Assembly: GCA_938001965.1 (NCBI GenBank)
Contig: CALLBC010000117.1
Location: 1-53,643 of the forward strand
Direction: 5' to 3'
Source: an uncultured Bdellovibrionales bacterium
GTDB lineage: Bacteria; Bdellovibrionota; Bdellovibrionia; Bdellovibrionales; UBA1609
DNA: 53,643 nt
Shown: positions 24,869 to 33,334 of the stretch, piece after piece
How the letters are laid out: each line of letters opens with the position of its first letter
How positions within the stretch are numbered: position 1 is the first letter of the stretch
The notes under the pieces: generated by a model
What the model was told of the DNA's origin: nothing
Database searches by the model: none
What the model saw: only the letters and a program-made list of their open reading frames with translations
Program-made: the position numbers and the translations under genes

Positions 24869-27310
24869 ATGAAAAAATTTATATATTTACCAGTAGTTCT
24901 GTTTCTTTTAATTTCTTGTGTATCTCCCAGTAAAGATGGGGAGCGTAGACCATCTTCCGTAGAGGGTAATGTACAAATCCCCGAAGGCTTTAATCATGCC
25001 GAAGAAGATATATTTTGGCATCTAAGTGAGGGGGCTGATGTATACCCTTATGCTTGGGCTAAAAACTTAACTAACTTAAATAATGATGGCTCTGAATATT
25101 TAAAAAATATGGATAAAAAATATAATATGATTAGTGACTATAGTGTCACTGATAAAACAACAAATTATTTAGTTCCATATATTGGTATTTCTGTGGCCTG
25201 GAGTGGTCGACGAGATTTATCTGCGAATATTCGTAAGAGCGATAATAATTTAGATAAGGTGATGTCACACATTAATGTTAATGGTGAAAAAAGCATTGCC
25301 ATGATGGGAACTAACTGCTCTTTATGCCACACAAATGTCGTTAAATATAATGGCAAAAACAGATTAATTGAAGGTGGTGGAGCTATTTTTAACCCTCGTG
25401 CCATGTTTAAAGATATGGCGGCTTCAACGATTCAAACCATGATTGACCCCATTGAACTATCAAAATTTTTGATGAAGTTTAATTACGATAAAGACTCAGC
25501 TGAAAAAGAGGCTTGCAAATTTGTTGCAGACATAAGGTTTAATGTAAAAAGAATAGCAAAAAAGAAAGCAAAAAAGTTTGATTATTTTCCTAAGGAAGAA
25601 TGTGAGAAGAATATAAATATTTATAGACAAGCAAGTAATGAAACAGATGGGAAAATTGACGGACTGGTAAATAGATTTCGTACAAATTTTATGAAAACCA
25701 AGGTCTCTAAAATAGTAGAAGAGAAAGCTGCAAAGACAAAAACTGCAATTCAAGAAGCTCTAGGAGCAACAGACCCTAAGACAAAACGAGACCGTGAAAT
25801 ATTAAGGTATCATCTAGAAGAACTGTTACTGTTAACCGTTTTACGAAATGGCAGTCAAAAAGGCTCTCGTAGTGATTTAAACGATGAATTAAAATCTCGT
25901 ATGAACTGGTTTTCAAAGTTGGCTTTAAGTTGGCCAAAAGCTAAAGAGGCTCATGCTGGTTATGCAAGAACTGATGCTTTTGGGCGTATCGGTAATACCG
26001 TAGCTAGGATGTATGATCCAGTGCCATTAACCGCCAACGTATCATTGCCGTCCATTTGGGGTGTTAAATATAGAGATTTATTTCACTACAATGCAAACAC
26101 CAATTCAGTGCTTATGCGTAATATTGGTCAATCTTTTGGTTTAGGTGCAGTTTTAATTAAAGACTATGCAAAAGATGAATTAAGGCCTGCAACACCAGAG
26201 GGCTTTAAAAAGGGGGCTTATCGCGCCACCACTAATATTCCAGGCTTAATTGAGTTGGAAAACCTAATGTATAAAATAAAAGTTCCTCAGTGGACTAAAA
26301 TTATGGGCGATGACATTGATAAAATGAAAGTTATTCCTGGGTGCAAAGTGTACTTAAAGTACTGTGTTGATTGTCATAGTAGTAATGGGAGAGTGGGGCC
26401 AACTGAAGAGCTGATAAAATATAAAACTTTTCCATTAAACACCATTGGCATGCGCACCGATCCTAACCAAGCTGTGATGCAAGCAAAACTTATAAAAAAT
26501 AAACATTCACCACTTAAGTCACTAAGACAGGGGATCCCACTTAAAGATGCACTCTTCACATTTACTCAAAGTGTAAGAGATCAGTATTTACATGATAATC
26601 CACAGGCCCGCGACCCTCAAAGACCAGATCGACTATTAGCTATGAGAAGTTCTCGTGACTTGCGTGGTAAAGAAGAGTTTAGAGACCCTTACCTAGGAGA
26701 GGTTAAAGCTGAAATGAGCTATATGAATTTCCTTGATCGTAATGGCAGGCCAATGGAAGGCAAAGGTATCGGGACGGGGTATGCTGCCAGGCATTTAGCC
26801 GGTGTTTGGTCATCTCCTCCATTTTTACATAATGGTTCTGTGGCCAGTATTATGGAGCTACTCACTCACCCAAGTTTAAGAAAAAAACAGTTTGATGTGG
26901 CTACAGTTGACTATGACCCAAGAACATTAGGTTATAGATCAAGGTACTCAAGTGCTAACTTAGCAAAAAGGTGTAAAACCCATGAAGATGAGTGCTTCAC
27001 TGCTGAAGATGAGTCACACCATAAGTATTTTTATGGTGAGCTTGATAAATACATGAAAGGTAAAAGAAGAACTCTACCGGGTGTGGCTGAAGCTACAGGT
27101 GATGGTAATAGTAACTTCGGCCACTATAAACAAAGATGGAATGAAATGACTCCAGAAGATAAGGCCAATTTAATTGAATTTTTAAAGGTTCTTAAGCCTG
27201 TTCCAGAATATGCTTGGGAGTCTGAAGACAACTATTACCATTTAGAAAAAAAACCAATGGAAAACGCTTATACCTGTAAGCCTGGAAGTAGAATTTATAA
27301 AAGCCTATAA
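24869..27310 (+). CDS. Dihaem c-type cytochrome lipoprotein, RoxA/MauG-superfamily-like
   Basis: The signal peptide ends at a lipobox (LLISC, lipidated C17). Two covalent haem sites are present: C150-S-L-C153-H154 and C499-V-D-C502-H503. The stretch from ~385 (LPSIWGVKYRDLFHYNAN, then MRNIGQSFGLGAVL) and the later HLAGVWSSPPFLHNGSV match a family that includes rubber oxygenase RoxA and related dihaem cytochrome c peroxidase-like proteins. Length 813 exceeds RoxA (~680), mainly through a helical, lysine-rich insert at about 200-330. It should sit on a membrane facing the periplasm or cell surface. It is first in an operon with the P450 lipoprotein 15 bp downstream, so electron or peroxide chemistry shared with that enzyme is plausible. 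Substrate unknown. Confidence 0.85.
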   Translation: MKKFIYLPVVLFLLISCVSPSKDGERRPSSVEGNVQIPEGFNHAEEDIFWHLSEGADVYPYAWAKNLTNLNNDGSEYLKNMDKKYNMISDYSVTDKTTNYLVPYIGISVAWSGRRDLSANIRKSDNNLDKVMSHINVNGEKSIAMMGTNCSLCHTNVVKYNGKNRLIEGGGAIFNPRAMFKDMAASTIQTMIDPIELSKFLMKFNYDKDSAEKEACKFVADIRFNVKRIAKKKAKKFDYFPKEECEKNINIYRQASNETDGKIDGLVNRFRTNFMKTKVSKIVEEKAAKTKTAIQEALGATDPKTKRDREILRYHLEELLLLTVLRNGSQKGSRSDLNDELKSRMNWFSKLALSWPKAKEAHAGYARTDAFGRIGNTVARMYDPVPLTANVSLPSIWGVKYRDLFHYNANTNSVLMRNIGQSFGLGAVLIKDYAKDELRPATPEGFKKGAYRATTNIPGLIELENLMYKIKVPQWTKIMGDDIDKMKVIPGCKVYLKYCVDCHSSNGRVGPTEELIKYKTFPLNTIGMRTDPNQAVMQAKLIKNKHSPLKSLRQGIPLKDALFTFTQSVRDQYLHDNPQARDPQRPDRLLAMRSSRDLRGKEEFRDPYLGEVKAEMSYMNFLDRNGRPMEGKGIGTGYAARHLAGVWSSPPFLHNGSVASIMELLTHPSLRKKQFDVATVDYDPRTLGYRSRYSSANLAKRCKTHEDECFTAEDESHHKYFYGELDKYMKGKRRTLPGVAEATGDGNSNFGHYKQRWNEMTPEDKANLIEFLKVLKPVPEYAWESEDNYYHLEKKPMENAYTCKPGSRIYKSL

Positions 27311-27325
27311 GGCGCCGGAGATAAG

Positions 27326-30313
27326 ATGAAATTAGTACTAATAATAGCAATGAGTTTATTAATGTTTAGTTGCACTAACCCAAAACAATCACGTTACCCA
27401 GCACAAGCAGGTTCGCAAGCTGAAGATTATGGTAAGGTCAAAGTTCCTAGGCAGGTTAAAAAAAACCATTATGGATCTAATTTTTTTGATGATTATGAAC
27501 AGGCTGATGAGGGAAAAAATGTTGCAAAAATCATAGGTAAGTTGGCCATATCTCAAGCTCGAGAAGCAGCCCCACCAATTGGTAGTGAGAGCTTTAAAAG
27601 CTTTATAGGAAGAACTATTAAAGATGAAGCCAAAGCATTTTTAGGTCCGCTTAAATATAAGAAAATGGAAGGTAAAGTCGATGATGGTAGGAACGAGCTT
27701 TATAAAACTTTGAAACTTTTAGATTGGATGCGCGGTAACCCTTTAGAGTTATTTAGACAACTAAGAGAAAGCCCTGACTTCGAAGGAAAATCAACAGATG
27801 AATTTAATCATCACTTTGTAACGGGGCCATTGCCAGGTGTAAAAAAATACTATGAAGATGGTGAGCTTTTGCCAAGTGGAGAGAGAATGCTAACAACGAA
27901 GGAAAACCCTCGTACAGTATTTATTGTTCACAATGATGACGTAAGAGAGGCATTAAATACAGCTAAAATGGGTGAAGGTTCTGCTAACCCAGAAGATAAA
28001 GTATTTTCAGTGGCATTTTATAACCCTAAAATGGACATGGCTGTGGGTTCAGAATTCATGCTAGCTAAAGAGTTTGGTTTTACTCGCCAAGAAAAAATGG
28101 AAATGAGAAAAATAATGCGAAGAGAGGATATGGACTATATAAGAAGTCAGGCCACTCGACTTGCTAAACGAGCTATTAGACAAAGTAATGTTGAAGGGCG
28201 AATTGAAATTGTGAATGCCGTAGCTAGACGTGTGCCCGTTGAAATGACGAGACTCTATTTTGGTTATAAGGCTGACACAAGAAGTATAATGAGATGGTCC
28301 AGAGCTATGCAAAGAAGCTTTTTCCATAACCCAACTAATAAACCTTCACATGAAAGAAGAGCTAAGAAAGCTGGAGAAGAAATGCGAGAGCATTTGCGTG
28401 GAATGCTTGTTAAGCATTTGAAAACGGGGAACCATATTGGTGAAAATACTATTTTTCATCGCTTAGTGAATCACCCTATACCTGAATCACTGTCAAGACA
28501 TATAAGTAGTTTGGAGTATGATACTACGACCGATAAAAGAAACAGAGCCTGTGTAGGTGCTAATAATATTTATAATGTAAGCACAGAAAAGTGCATATGG
28601 TATGAGCGAATAGTGGCTAATGTTATGGGTACACTGGTTGGTGGTATTGAGACCACACAAGCGGCCATAGTTAATACCGTGGACTTCTTTTTAGATAACC
28701 CAAATCTTATGCCATTAGCTGTTACTGCGGCTCAATCTCATGAAAGCAACCCAGATAGAATGGCTGCTTTTGTTTGGGAGGCGTTAAGGTTTAGACCTAT
28801 TAACCCAATTGTTATGCGTTATGTGCAAAAAGATTATACGTTTACAAAAAGTGGAAGACAGGTAAAAAAAGGCGATGTGGCCATGATTTCAAATTTGTCG
28901 GCCATGCATGATGATTCAGGTGATAACCCAGCAATTTATAAACCAGATAATTTTATTGTTGGCAGGGGATCAGTGAATGCAAATAATAGACATACAAGGC
29001 AGAGGCCTGGAGCAGCAAATGGGGCCCGTGGAAATGAAACACGAGATGATGCCTATTATTTTCACTTAGGTAATGGTAGCCATAAATGTTTAGGGGATTA
29101 TGTGGCGCAAGCTTTAGTGCCAGCAGTGGTAGCTGAAATTTTAAAAATGCCTAATTTAGATAGACTTGATCACAATAGCTTAGCTGAAACTAAATATCCA
29201 AATGCTAAAATGCAACATGGGTTTATTGATTTCCATGATAATATTGGTGCGCTAGAAAATGATGAAGATCAAGATGTTTCTACTGGATTTCCAGAGTCTT
29301 TAGTTTTACAAACTGACAAGTTATCTCAGAATGATCTTGCAATAAACCAAAGAGAAATTCATGGTGCAACCATTGCCGATCCAAGGTTTATTTTTGAAGA
29401 TTTCTTGATGGATTATGATAAAAATGACTTTAGAACATGCTTAAGCGACGTAGACAGAATTGATGAAGCAGCAGAGGTACTAAAAGAAGAGCTTAAGAAT
29501 GACCCTGAAGGAGCCGTTGCAAGTTTAGCTGCAAAAGATAAGGTTTGGGTCGACGGATTTTATAATAGAACAACATCTAGTGCAGCTACAGATTTATTTT
29601 ATTGTCGTTTGCCAAGAACTTTTAGAGCTTGTATTCAAAAAGGCCCTAAAGGTGTTAGGAAAAAACTATTCCATATTAAAGAAAACTACTTAACTAGATA
29701 TGAGGCTTGTAAAGGAAAGCTTACTCCAAGAGAACAGTACTTTTACAAAACAGAAATCTTAAGTATATTGCCTAAAACTTGGTATGACAAATATGTTCGT
29801 CCTCAGTGGTATGCAAGAAATGGTGTTAATAAATACGGAAGAACACCATTAGCAATAAGTAATGTACCTCGTGTACATAACTCCATGTTTAAAAAATTAG
29901 GTAGAAGTCCATCTCTGCATAAACATGAGCCTTGGGAAAAAGAAATAAAGTTTTATGATCGTGCTAACTATCGTCAAACTTATATGAACCCATTTACTTT
30001 AATAGCTTATCCTAAAAGTGATGTTACTGGTGGAAACAATCTAAACTTCTACACAAGAGTGGATCTAGATTTTAGAAAGTGTAATAGTAAAACAGCTACA
30101 AAAATGGTTAAAAAGGAAGTTAAGTCTGCTAAAGTGAAATTTAAAATACCATTTCTAGGGTTTGGAGTTGGAAAAAAAGAGATAAGCAATGGAGAAGAAG
30201 ACATTGCTAAGGGCCAAGGCCGATTTAAAGCTTATGAAGCTTGTATAAAAGAGAAATATGCAATGCCAGACTATATTTATAATCACTATAAAAGAACATA
30301 CATGGGCTTGTAG
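27326..30313 (+). CDS. Cytochrome P450 lipoprotein with long C-terminal extension
   Basis: A 995-residue protein with an export signal and lipobox (SLLMFSC, C16) yet containing a full P450 core. Seen: I-helix GGIETT (G439-T444), K-helix E485-A-L-R488 in EALRFRP, and the haem loop FHLGNGSHKCLG with thiolate ligand C588 (pattern FxxGxxxHxCxG). The N-terminal P450 portion includes VFIVHNDDVREAL and RRVPVEMTRLYFGY. Residues ~660-995 are an extension with several cysteines and no family I recognise. Bacterial P450s are normally soluble and cytoplasmic, so an exported, lipid-anchored one is unusual. GGAG lies five bases before the ATG. It is sandwiched between the dihaem cytochrome and the papain-like lipoprotein. 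Substrate and redox partner are unknown; the cytochrome is the obvious candidate. Confidence 0.88.
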   Translation: MKLVLIIAMSLLMFSCTNPKQSRYPAQAGSQAEDYGKVKVPRQVKKNHYGSNFFDDYEQADEGKNVAKIIGKLAISQAREAAPPIGSESFKSFIGRTIKDEAKAFLGPLKYKKMEGKVDDGRNELYKTLKLLDWMRGNPLELFRQLRESPDFEGKSTDEFNHHFVTGPLPGVKKYYEDGELLPSGERMLTTKENPRTVFIVHNDDVREALNTAKMGEGSANPEDKVFSVAFYNPKMDMAVGSEFMLAKEFGFTRQEKMEMRKIMRREDMDYIRSQATRLAKRAIRQSNVEGRIEIVNAVARRVPVEMTRLYFGYKADTRSIMRWSRAMQRSFFHNPTNKPSHERRAKKAGEEMREHLRGMLVKHLKTGNHIGENTIFHRLVNHPIPESLSRHISSLEYDTTTDKRNRACVGANNIYNVSTEKCIWYERIVANVMGTLVGGIETTQAAIVNTVDFFLDNPNLMPLAVTAAQSHESNPDRMAAFVWEALRFRPINPIVMRYVQKDYTFTKSGRQVKKGDVAMISNLSAMHDDSGDNPAIYKPDNFIVGRGSVNANNRHTRQRPGAANGARGNETRDDAYYFHLGNGSHKCLGDYVAQALVPAVVAEILKMPNLDRLDHNSLAETKYPNAKMQHGFIDFHDNIGALENDEDQDVSTGFPESLVLQTDKLSQNDLAINQREIHGATIADPRFIFEDFLMDYDKNDFRTCLSDVDRIDEAAEVLKEELKNDPEGAVASLAAKDKVWVDGFYNRTTSSAATDLFYCRLPRTFRACIQKGPKGVRKKLFHIKENYLTRYEACKGKLTPREQYFYKTEILSILPKTWYDKYVRPQWYARNGVNKYGRTPLAISNVPRVHNSMFKKLGRSPSLHKHEPWEKEIKFYDRANYRQTYMNPFTLIAYPKSDVTGGNNLNFYTRVDLDFRKCNSKTATKMVKKEVKSAKVKFKIPFLGFGVGKKEISNGEEDIAKGQGRFKAYEACIKEKYAMPDYIYNHYKRTYMGL

Positions 30314-30322
30314 GAAGGTTTA

Positions 30323-32212
30323 ATGATTAAGCATGTAATTACAGTTTCTATGGCCATTTTATTTTTATCATGTGCCAGTTCAAATAATAAAAACAGAAAA
30401 GTTTCTTCTGAGAAATCTGTTGGTTATTATACCTCATCTTTGTTGGATATTACTGCTCACGAGGGTGAGCTAACTTTATTTGGTATTAAGTGGAACGATT
30501 TGCTTAATCAAGAGCTTTACCCGGCAGAGGTGTTTAAAAATCCACGTGAAAGTCTAGTCATTAAAAAATTGCCAACCCCAGAGCAAGTTTATAATAACTA
30601 TGAAGATTTAGTAAAACTGATTGAGCGTAACCTAACTTTTAGAGCAAAGGCAGTAAGCTTCTTAGATGACCTCAATAAGCATAGAATAATTAAAAAACGT
30701 GAAATGGCAGTATGTGTGAAAAAAAGCACAAGCAGAAAAGAGAAAAAAGCTTGTAAAGATAAAAAAATTGTAATGAGCCCAGCTCAAACCACGGCCTTAA
30801 CAAATGGGGCTAAAGAATTTTTACTATTAAGGTACTTAAACACCTATGTAACTAAGCTATATATGTCAAAAGCTAAAGTTATTTTAGAAACTCAAATTAG
30901 ACATTTGGGAGAGGTTAATTTAAATGATCGAGAGCTAGTTGAAGTTTTTATCAGCCTTGCAGCAGCTCTGACTCTTTATGACAATTATGTGCTCATGGTT
31001 GAACAGTTTGAACGTGATTTTGAGATTAACCGTATTTTTAAGGCTGGAATCGATACTTTAGGAATTCCAAGTGATGTTATCGAAAGAATCTCTAAGAATT
31101 CTAGAAAAATTAAATACCGCGTAGACATTAATAGAGTGGTGGAATGGCTAGAAAGAGAAAATTTTCAATTAAAACCTAACGAGTATAATGAGTTAGATAA
31201 GGCTTATAATTACTTATTAACTTATATAAACTCAACAGCTGGATATAAAATATTTAAACGTTCCTATTTAGTAAATATGTGGGAAGTTATTTATAGAAGA
31301 GTATGGCAAGGAGTTGTTATTGCTGGTATTCAGCGAGCCGTTGGTGCTGAACGTAATGTGGCTAATGAACTCAGTGAAGCCTTTGGTAACACAGTTGGTT
31401 TAATTGAATCAAGAAAAGGCTATATGTATTTAGGTCATAATGGGAAAGTGAGTAAGAAAATAAAAAAAGTAGGTTTTCGTAAAGTGAGCTTACAAAAAAG
31501 AAAAGATTATCATTTAAAAATAAGAGAAATGTTAAAACCAGGAGATGTTCTTTTAGAAAAAACTCCGTTTAGATTAACGGATAAGTTTATTCCAGGGCAT
31601 TGGGGGCATGTGGCTGTATGGACAGGCACAATCACAGATTTAAAAGAAGCGAAGCTATGGGACTTGGTTCAAGATACGCGTGAGTGGCTGAGCTTAAGAA
31701 AGGATCAGAAAGCCTATATTATGGAGTCATTAAAAGATAACCCTGAAGACCCAATTAAAGATAGAGCTATCTTAGAGGCTTTAAGGCCAGGGGTTCAGTT
31801 AAATGACCTTTACCATTTTTTAAATGTTGATGACGTTGCCATTTTGAGACCAAAGCTTGAAGGTAAAACTGATTTGGAGCGTAGGTCTGAGATGGCTGAG
31901 ATAATAGCTAATGGCTTTACTCATGTTTTAAAAGATTATGATTTTAACTTTGATGTGAGAGATACAAATAAAATTGTTTGTTCAGAGCTTGCTTGGCATA
32001 CCTATACAAACTGCCACTTTAAAACCCAAGTGATAGCCTCACGAGCTTCAATAAACCCTGATGATGTTGCTGATGCAGTGTTTGGTGATGTAAATGGCAA
32101 ATCATGCTTTTCAACATCATATATTGTTCATGATGGAGAAGAGGTTGACCCTAAAGAATACAATTTAGATGAAGCTTTAAAGTCATTAAATCTGAAGAGC
32201 TCACTGAATTAG
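30323..32212 (+). CDS. Lipoprotein with C-terminal YiiX-like permuted papain (NlpC/P60-type) domain
   Basis: Lipobox FLSCAS gives lipidated C17. Residues ~40-390 are helical and unassigned. The C-terminal domain (~405-570) looks like the YiiX/YebB group of circularly permuted papain-fold amidases: KPGDVLLEKTPF, then FIPGHWGHVAVWTG with histidine H429, and NKIVCSELAWHTY with nucleophile C553. This group cleaves amide or ester bonds in cell-wall peptides or lipids; the substrate here is unknown. AGGAAGG precedes the ATG, 9 bp after the P450 stop, so it is the third gene of the lipoprotein operon. Its stop is 5 bp from the convergent oxygenase gene. Confidence 0.8.
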   Translation: MIKHVITVSMAILFLSCASSNNKNRKVSSEKSVGYYTSSLLDITAHEGELTLFGIKWNDLLNQELYPAEVFKNPRESLVIKKLPTPEQVYNNYEDLVKLIERNLTFRAKAVSFLDDLNKHRIIKKREMAVCVKKSTSRKEKKACKDKKIVMSPAQTTALTNGAKEFLLLRYLNTYVTKLYMSKAKVILETQIRHLGEVNLNDRELVEVFISLAAALTLYDNYVLMVEQFERDFEINRIFKAGIDTLGIPSDVIERISKNSRKIKYRVDINRVVEWLERENFQLKPNEYNELDKAYNYLLTYINSTAGYKIFKRSYLVNMWEVIYRRVWQGVVIAGIQRAVGAERNVANELSEAFGNTVGLIESRKGYMYLGHNGKVSKKIKKVGFRKVSLQKRKDYHLKIREMLKPGDVLLEKTPFRLTDKFIPGHWGHVAVWTGTITDLKEAKLWDLVQDTREWLSLRKDQKAYIMESLKDNPEDPIKDRAILEALRPGVQLNDLYHFLNVDDVAILRPKLEGKTDLERRSEMAEIIANGFTHVLKDYDFNFDVRDTNKIVCSELAWHTYTNCHFKTQVIASRASINPDDVADAVFGDVNGKSCFSTSYIVHDGEEVDPKEYNLDEALKSLNLKSSLN

Positions 32213-32217
32213 TTGGG

Positions 32218-32946
32218 TTAATTAATAATTCTTGAGATCCACATCAGTCCTAATTTAAAATTAACCCCGGTGGCTTCAAAGTCAGATGAGCAATGAATAT
32301 GGGAGCGATCCCATATCACTGTGTCTTTGATCTTCCATTCAAAGGGGTGCTCAATAGTAAATCCTCGCATTTGTTTTTCCCTATCAGGGCAGCACTTCCA
32401 ATATTTTTTATAGGTTTCAGGAGATAAAGAAGTTGAAAAGTCTAAGAGCTCCACAAACTTTTGCGCTTTAAGATCTTCTTTGATATTGGGGAAAGAGCTA
32501 GAATGGTAACACTTTTGTTTTAAAATTACGGTGTGTGTTTTTTTATCATCAGGCTTATTGATTAAAGGAATAATTCCTTGTTTATAAATGAGCTCTTCTG
32601 AATCATAGCCAGAGTCAGTATGTATTCCGTAAGGCTTTTTATTAGCATGAAAGGCAACATCAAACTCAATATTTAAATCATTATTTTTATTAATGAGTGG
32701 AGAAAACTTTTTGTTAAGAAAATCACAGATCTGCTTTTTTAGTTCACCCACGGGATGGCCAGTGAGGTCATTATCAGTGGCAGTGGCATCTTGCAAGCGA
32801 GTACTAGTAACACTTTTATTAGAAAAGCATTGCTCAGACCACTGAGTCATAGTTTGAATCTCTTGAGTACTAAAAAAGTCATTTAACTTAATTACAGGCC
32901 CTTCATAAGATTTAATTTTTTCAATAAGCTCAGCACTTTTAATCAT
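32218..32946 (-). CDS. Probable 2OG-Fe(II) oxygenase
   Basis: 242 residues, no signal peptide. The pattern fits a 2-oxoglutarate/iron(II) dioxygenase: FHANKKPYGIHTDSGYD contains the HxD pair, IIPLINKPDDKKTHTVIL supplies core strands, and DTVIWDRSHIHCSSDF plus NFKLGLMWIS supplies the distal histidine and a basic residue for 2-oxoglutarate. Such enzymes hydroxylate proteins, lipids or small molecules. The match is by motif order and spacing only. It is convergent with the lipoprotein operon (5 bp between stops), so it is not co-transcribed with it. Upstream lies the tandem hairpin array of element E. Confidence 0.65.
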   Translation of the reverse strand: MIKSAELIEKIKSYEGPVIKLNDFFSTQEIQTMTQWSEQCFSNKSVTSTRLQDATATDNDLTGHPVGELKKQICDFLNKKFSPLINKNNDLNIEFDVAFHANKKPYGIHTDSGYDSEELIYKQGIIPLINKPDDKKTHTVILKQKCYHSSSFPNIKEDLKAQKFVELLDFSTSLSPETYKKYWKCCPDREKQMRGFTIEHPFEWKIKDTVIWDRSHIHCSSDFEATGVNFKLGLMWISRIIN

Positions 32947-33027
32947 ATAAGCTATATAAAAGCAAAAAACACTTATTACAACAAATTAGCCCCTAGTAAA
33001 CGAAGTTTGCATCAGTTCAAATAAAAT

Positions 33028-33334
33028 CCAGCCATCTTAACTTTCCCCATAATTATTTATGCCTAAAACGAGTTCGGAGCGGAGGGCGAAGCCCGAGCAC
33101 CGTATGTCTGAGGCTTTAGGCATAAATAATTATGGGGAAAGTTAAGACGGCGGGTCTCCAGGCATAAACTTGTTGCAAGCAGAGAGCGAAGCCTGAGCAC
33201 CGTATGTCTGAGGCTTTAGGCAAATATAAATATGGAAGGAGTTAAGAAGGCGGGTTCTTAGCCTCAGCTTCATTGCAAGCAACGAGTTGGGAGCGGAGGG
33301 CAAGCCCGAGCACCGTATGTTTGAGGCTTTAGGC
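33028..33334. repeat. Element E: three-unit palindromic array with 40-bp inverted arms
   Basis: A ~44-bp unit (GCGGAGGGCGAAGCCCGAGC, then ACCGTATGTCTGAGGC and TTTAGGC) occurs three times, ending near 33121, 33221 and 33334. The first two contain GCGAAGC; the third has lost a base there. Unit 1 is enclosed by arms 33028-33067 and 33115-33154, complementary at 38 of 40 positions. Units 1 and 2 are followed by related AT-rich segments ending GTTAAGA-GGCGGGT. The last unit runs into the 3' end of the REC-GGDEF gene and supplies its stop codon. A small AAAC-gaa-GTTT hairpin lies just left, near 32998-33009. The 382-bp gap holds no supported gene. Confidence 0.88.

Noticed and set aside
33028-33154. 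Integron attC sites
   Set aside because: The palindromes end in TTTAGGC, which superficially recalls attC, but the RYYYAAC/GTTRRRY core and the bulged L-box pattern are not found and no integrase gene is in the window.
33060-33334. CRISPR-like array
   Set aside because: Only three units with unequal spacing (about 100 and 113 bp), the units are palindromic and 44 bp long, the spacers are related to each other, and no cas genes are present.
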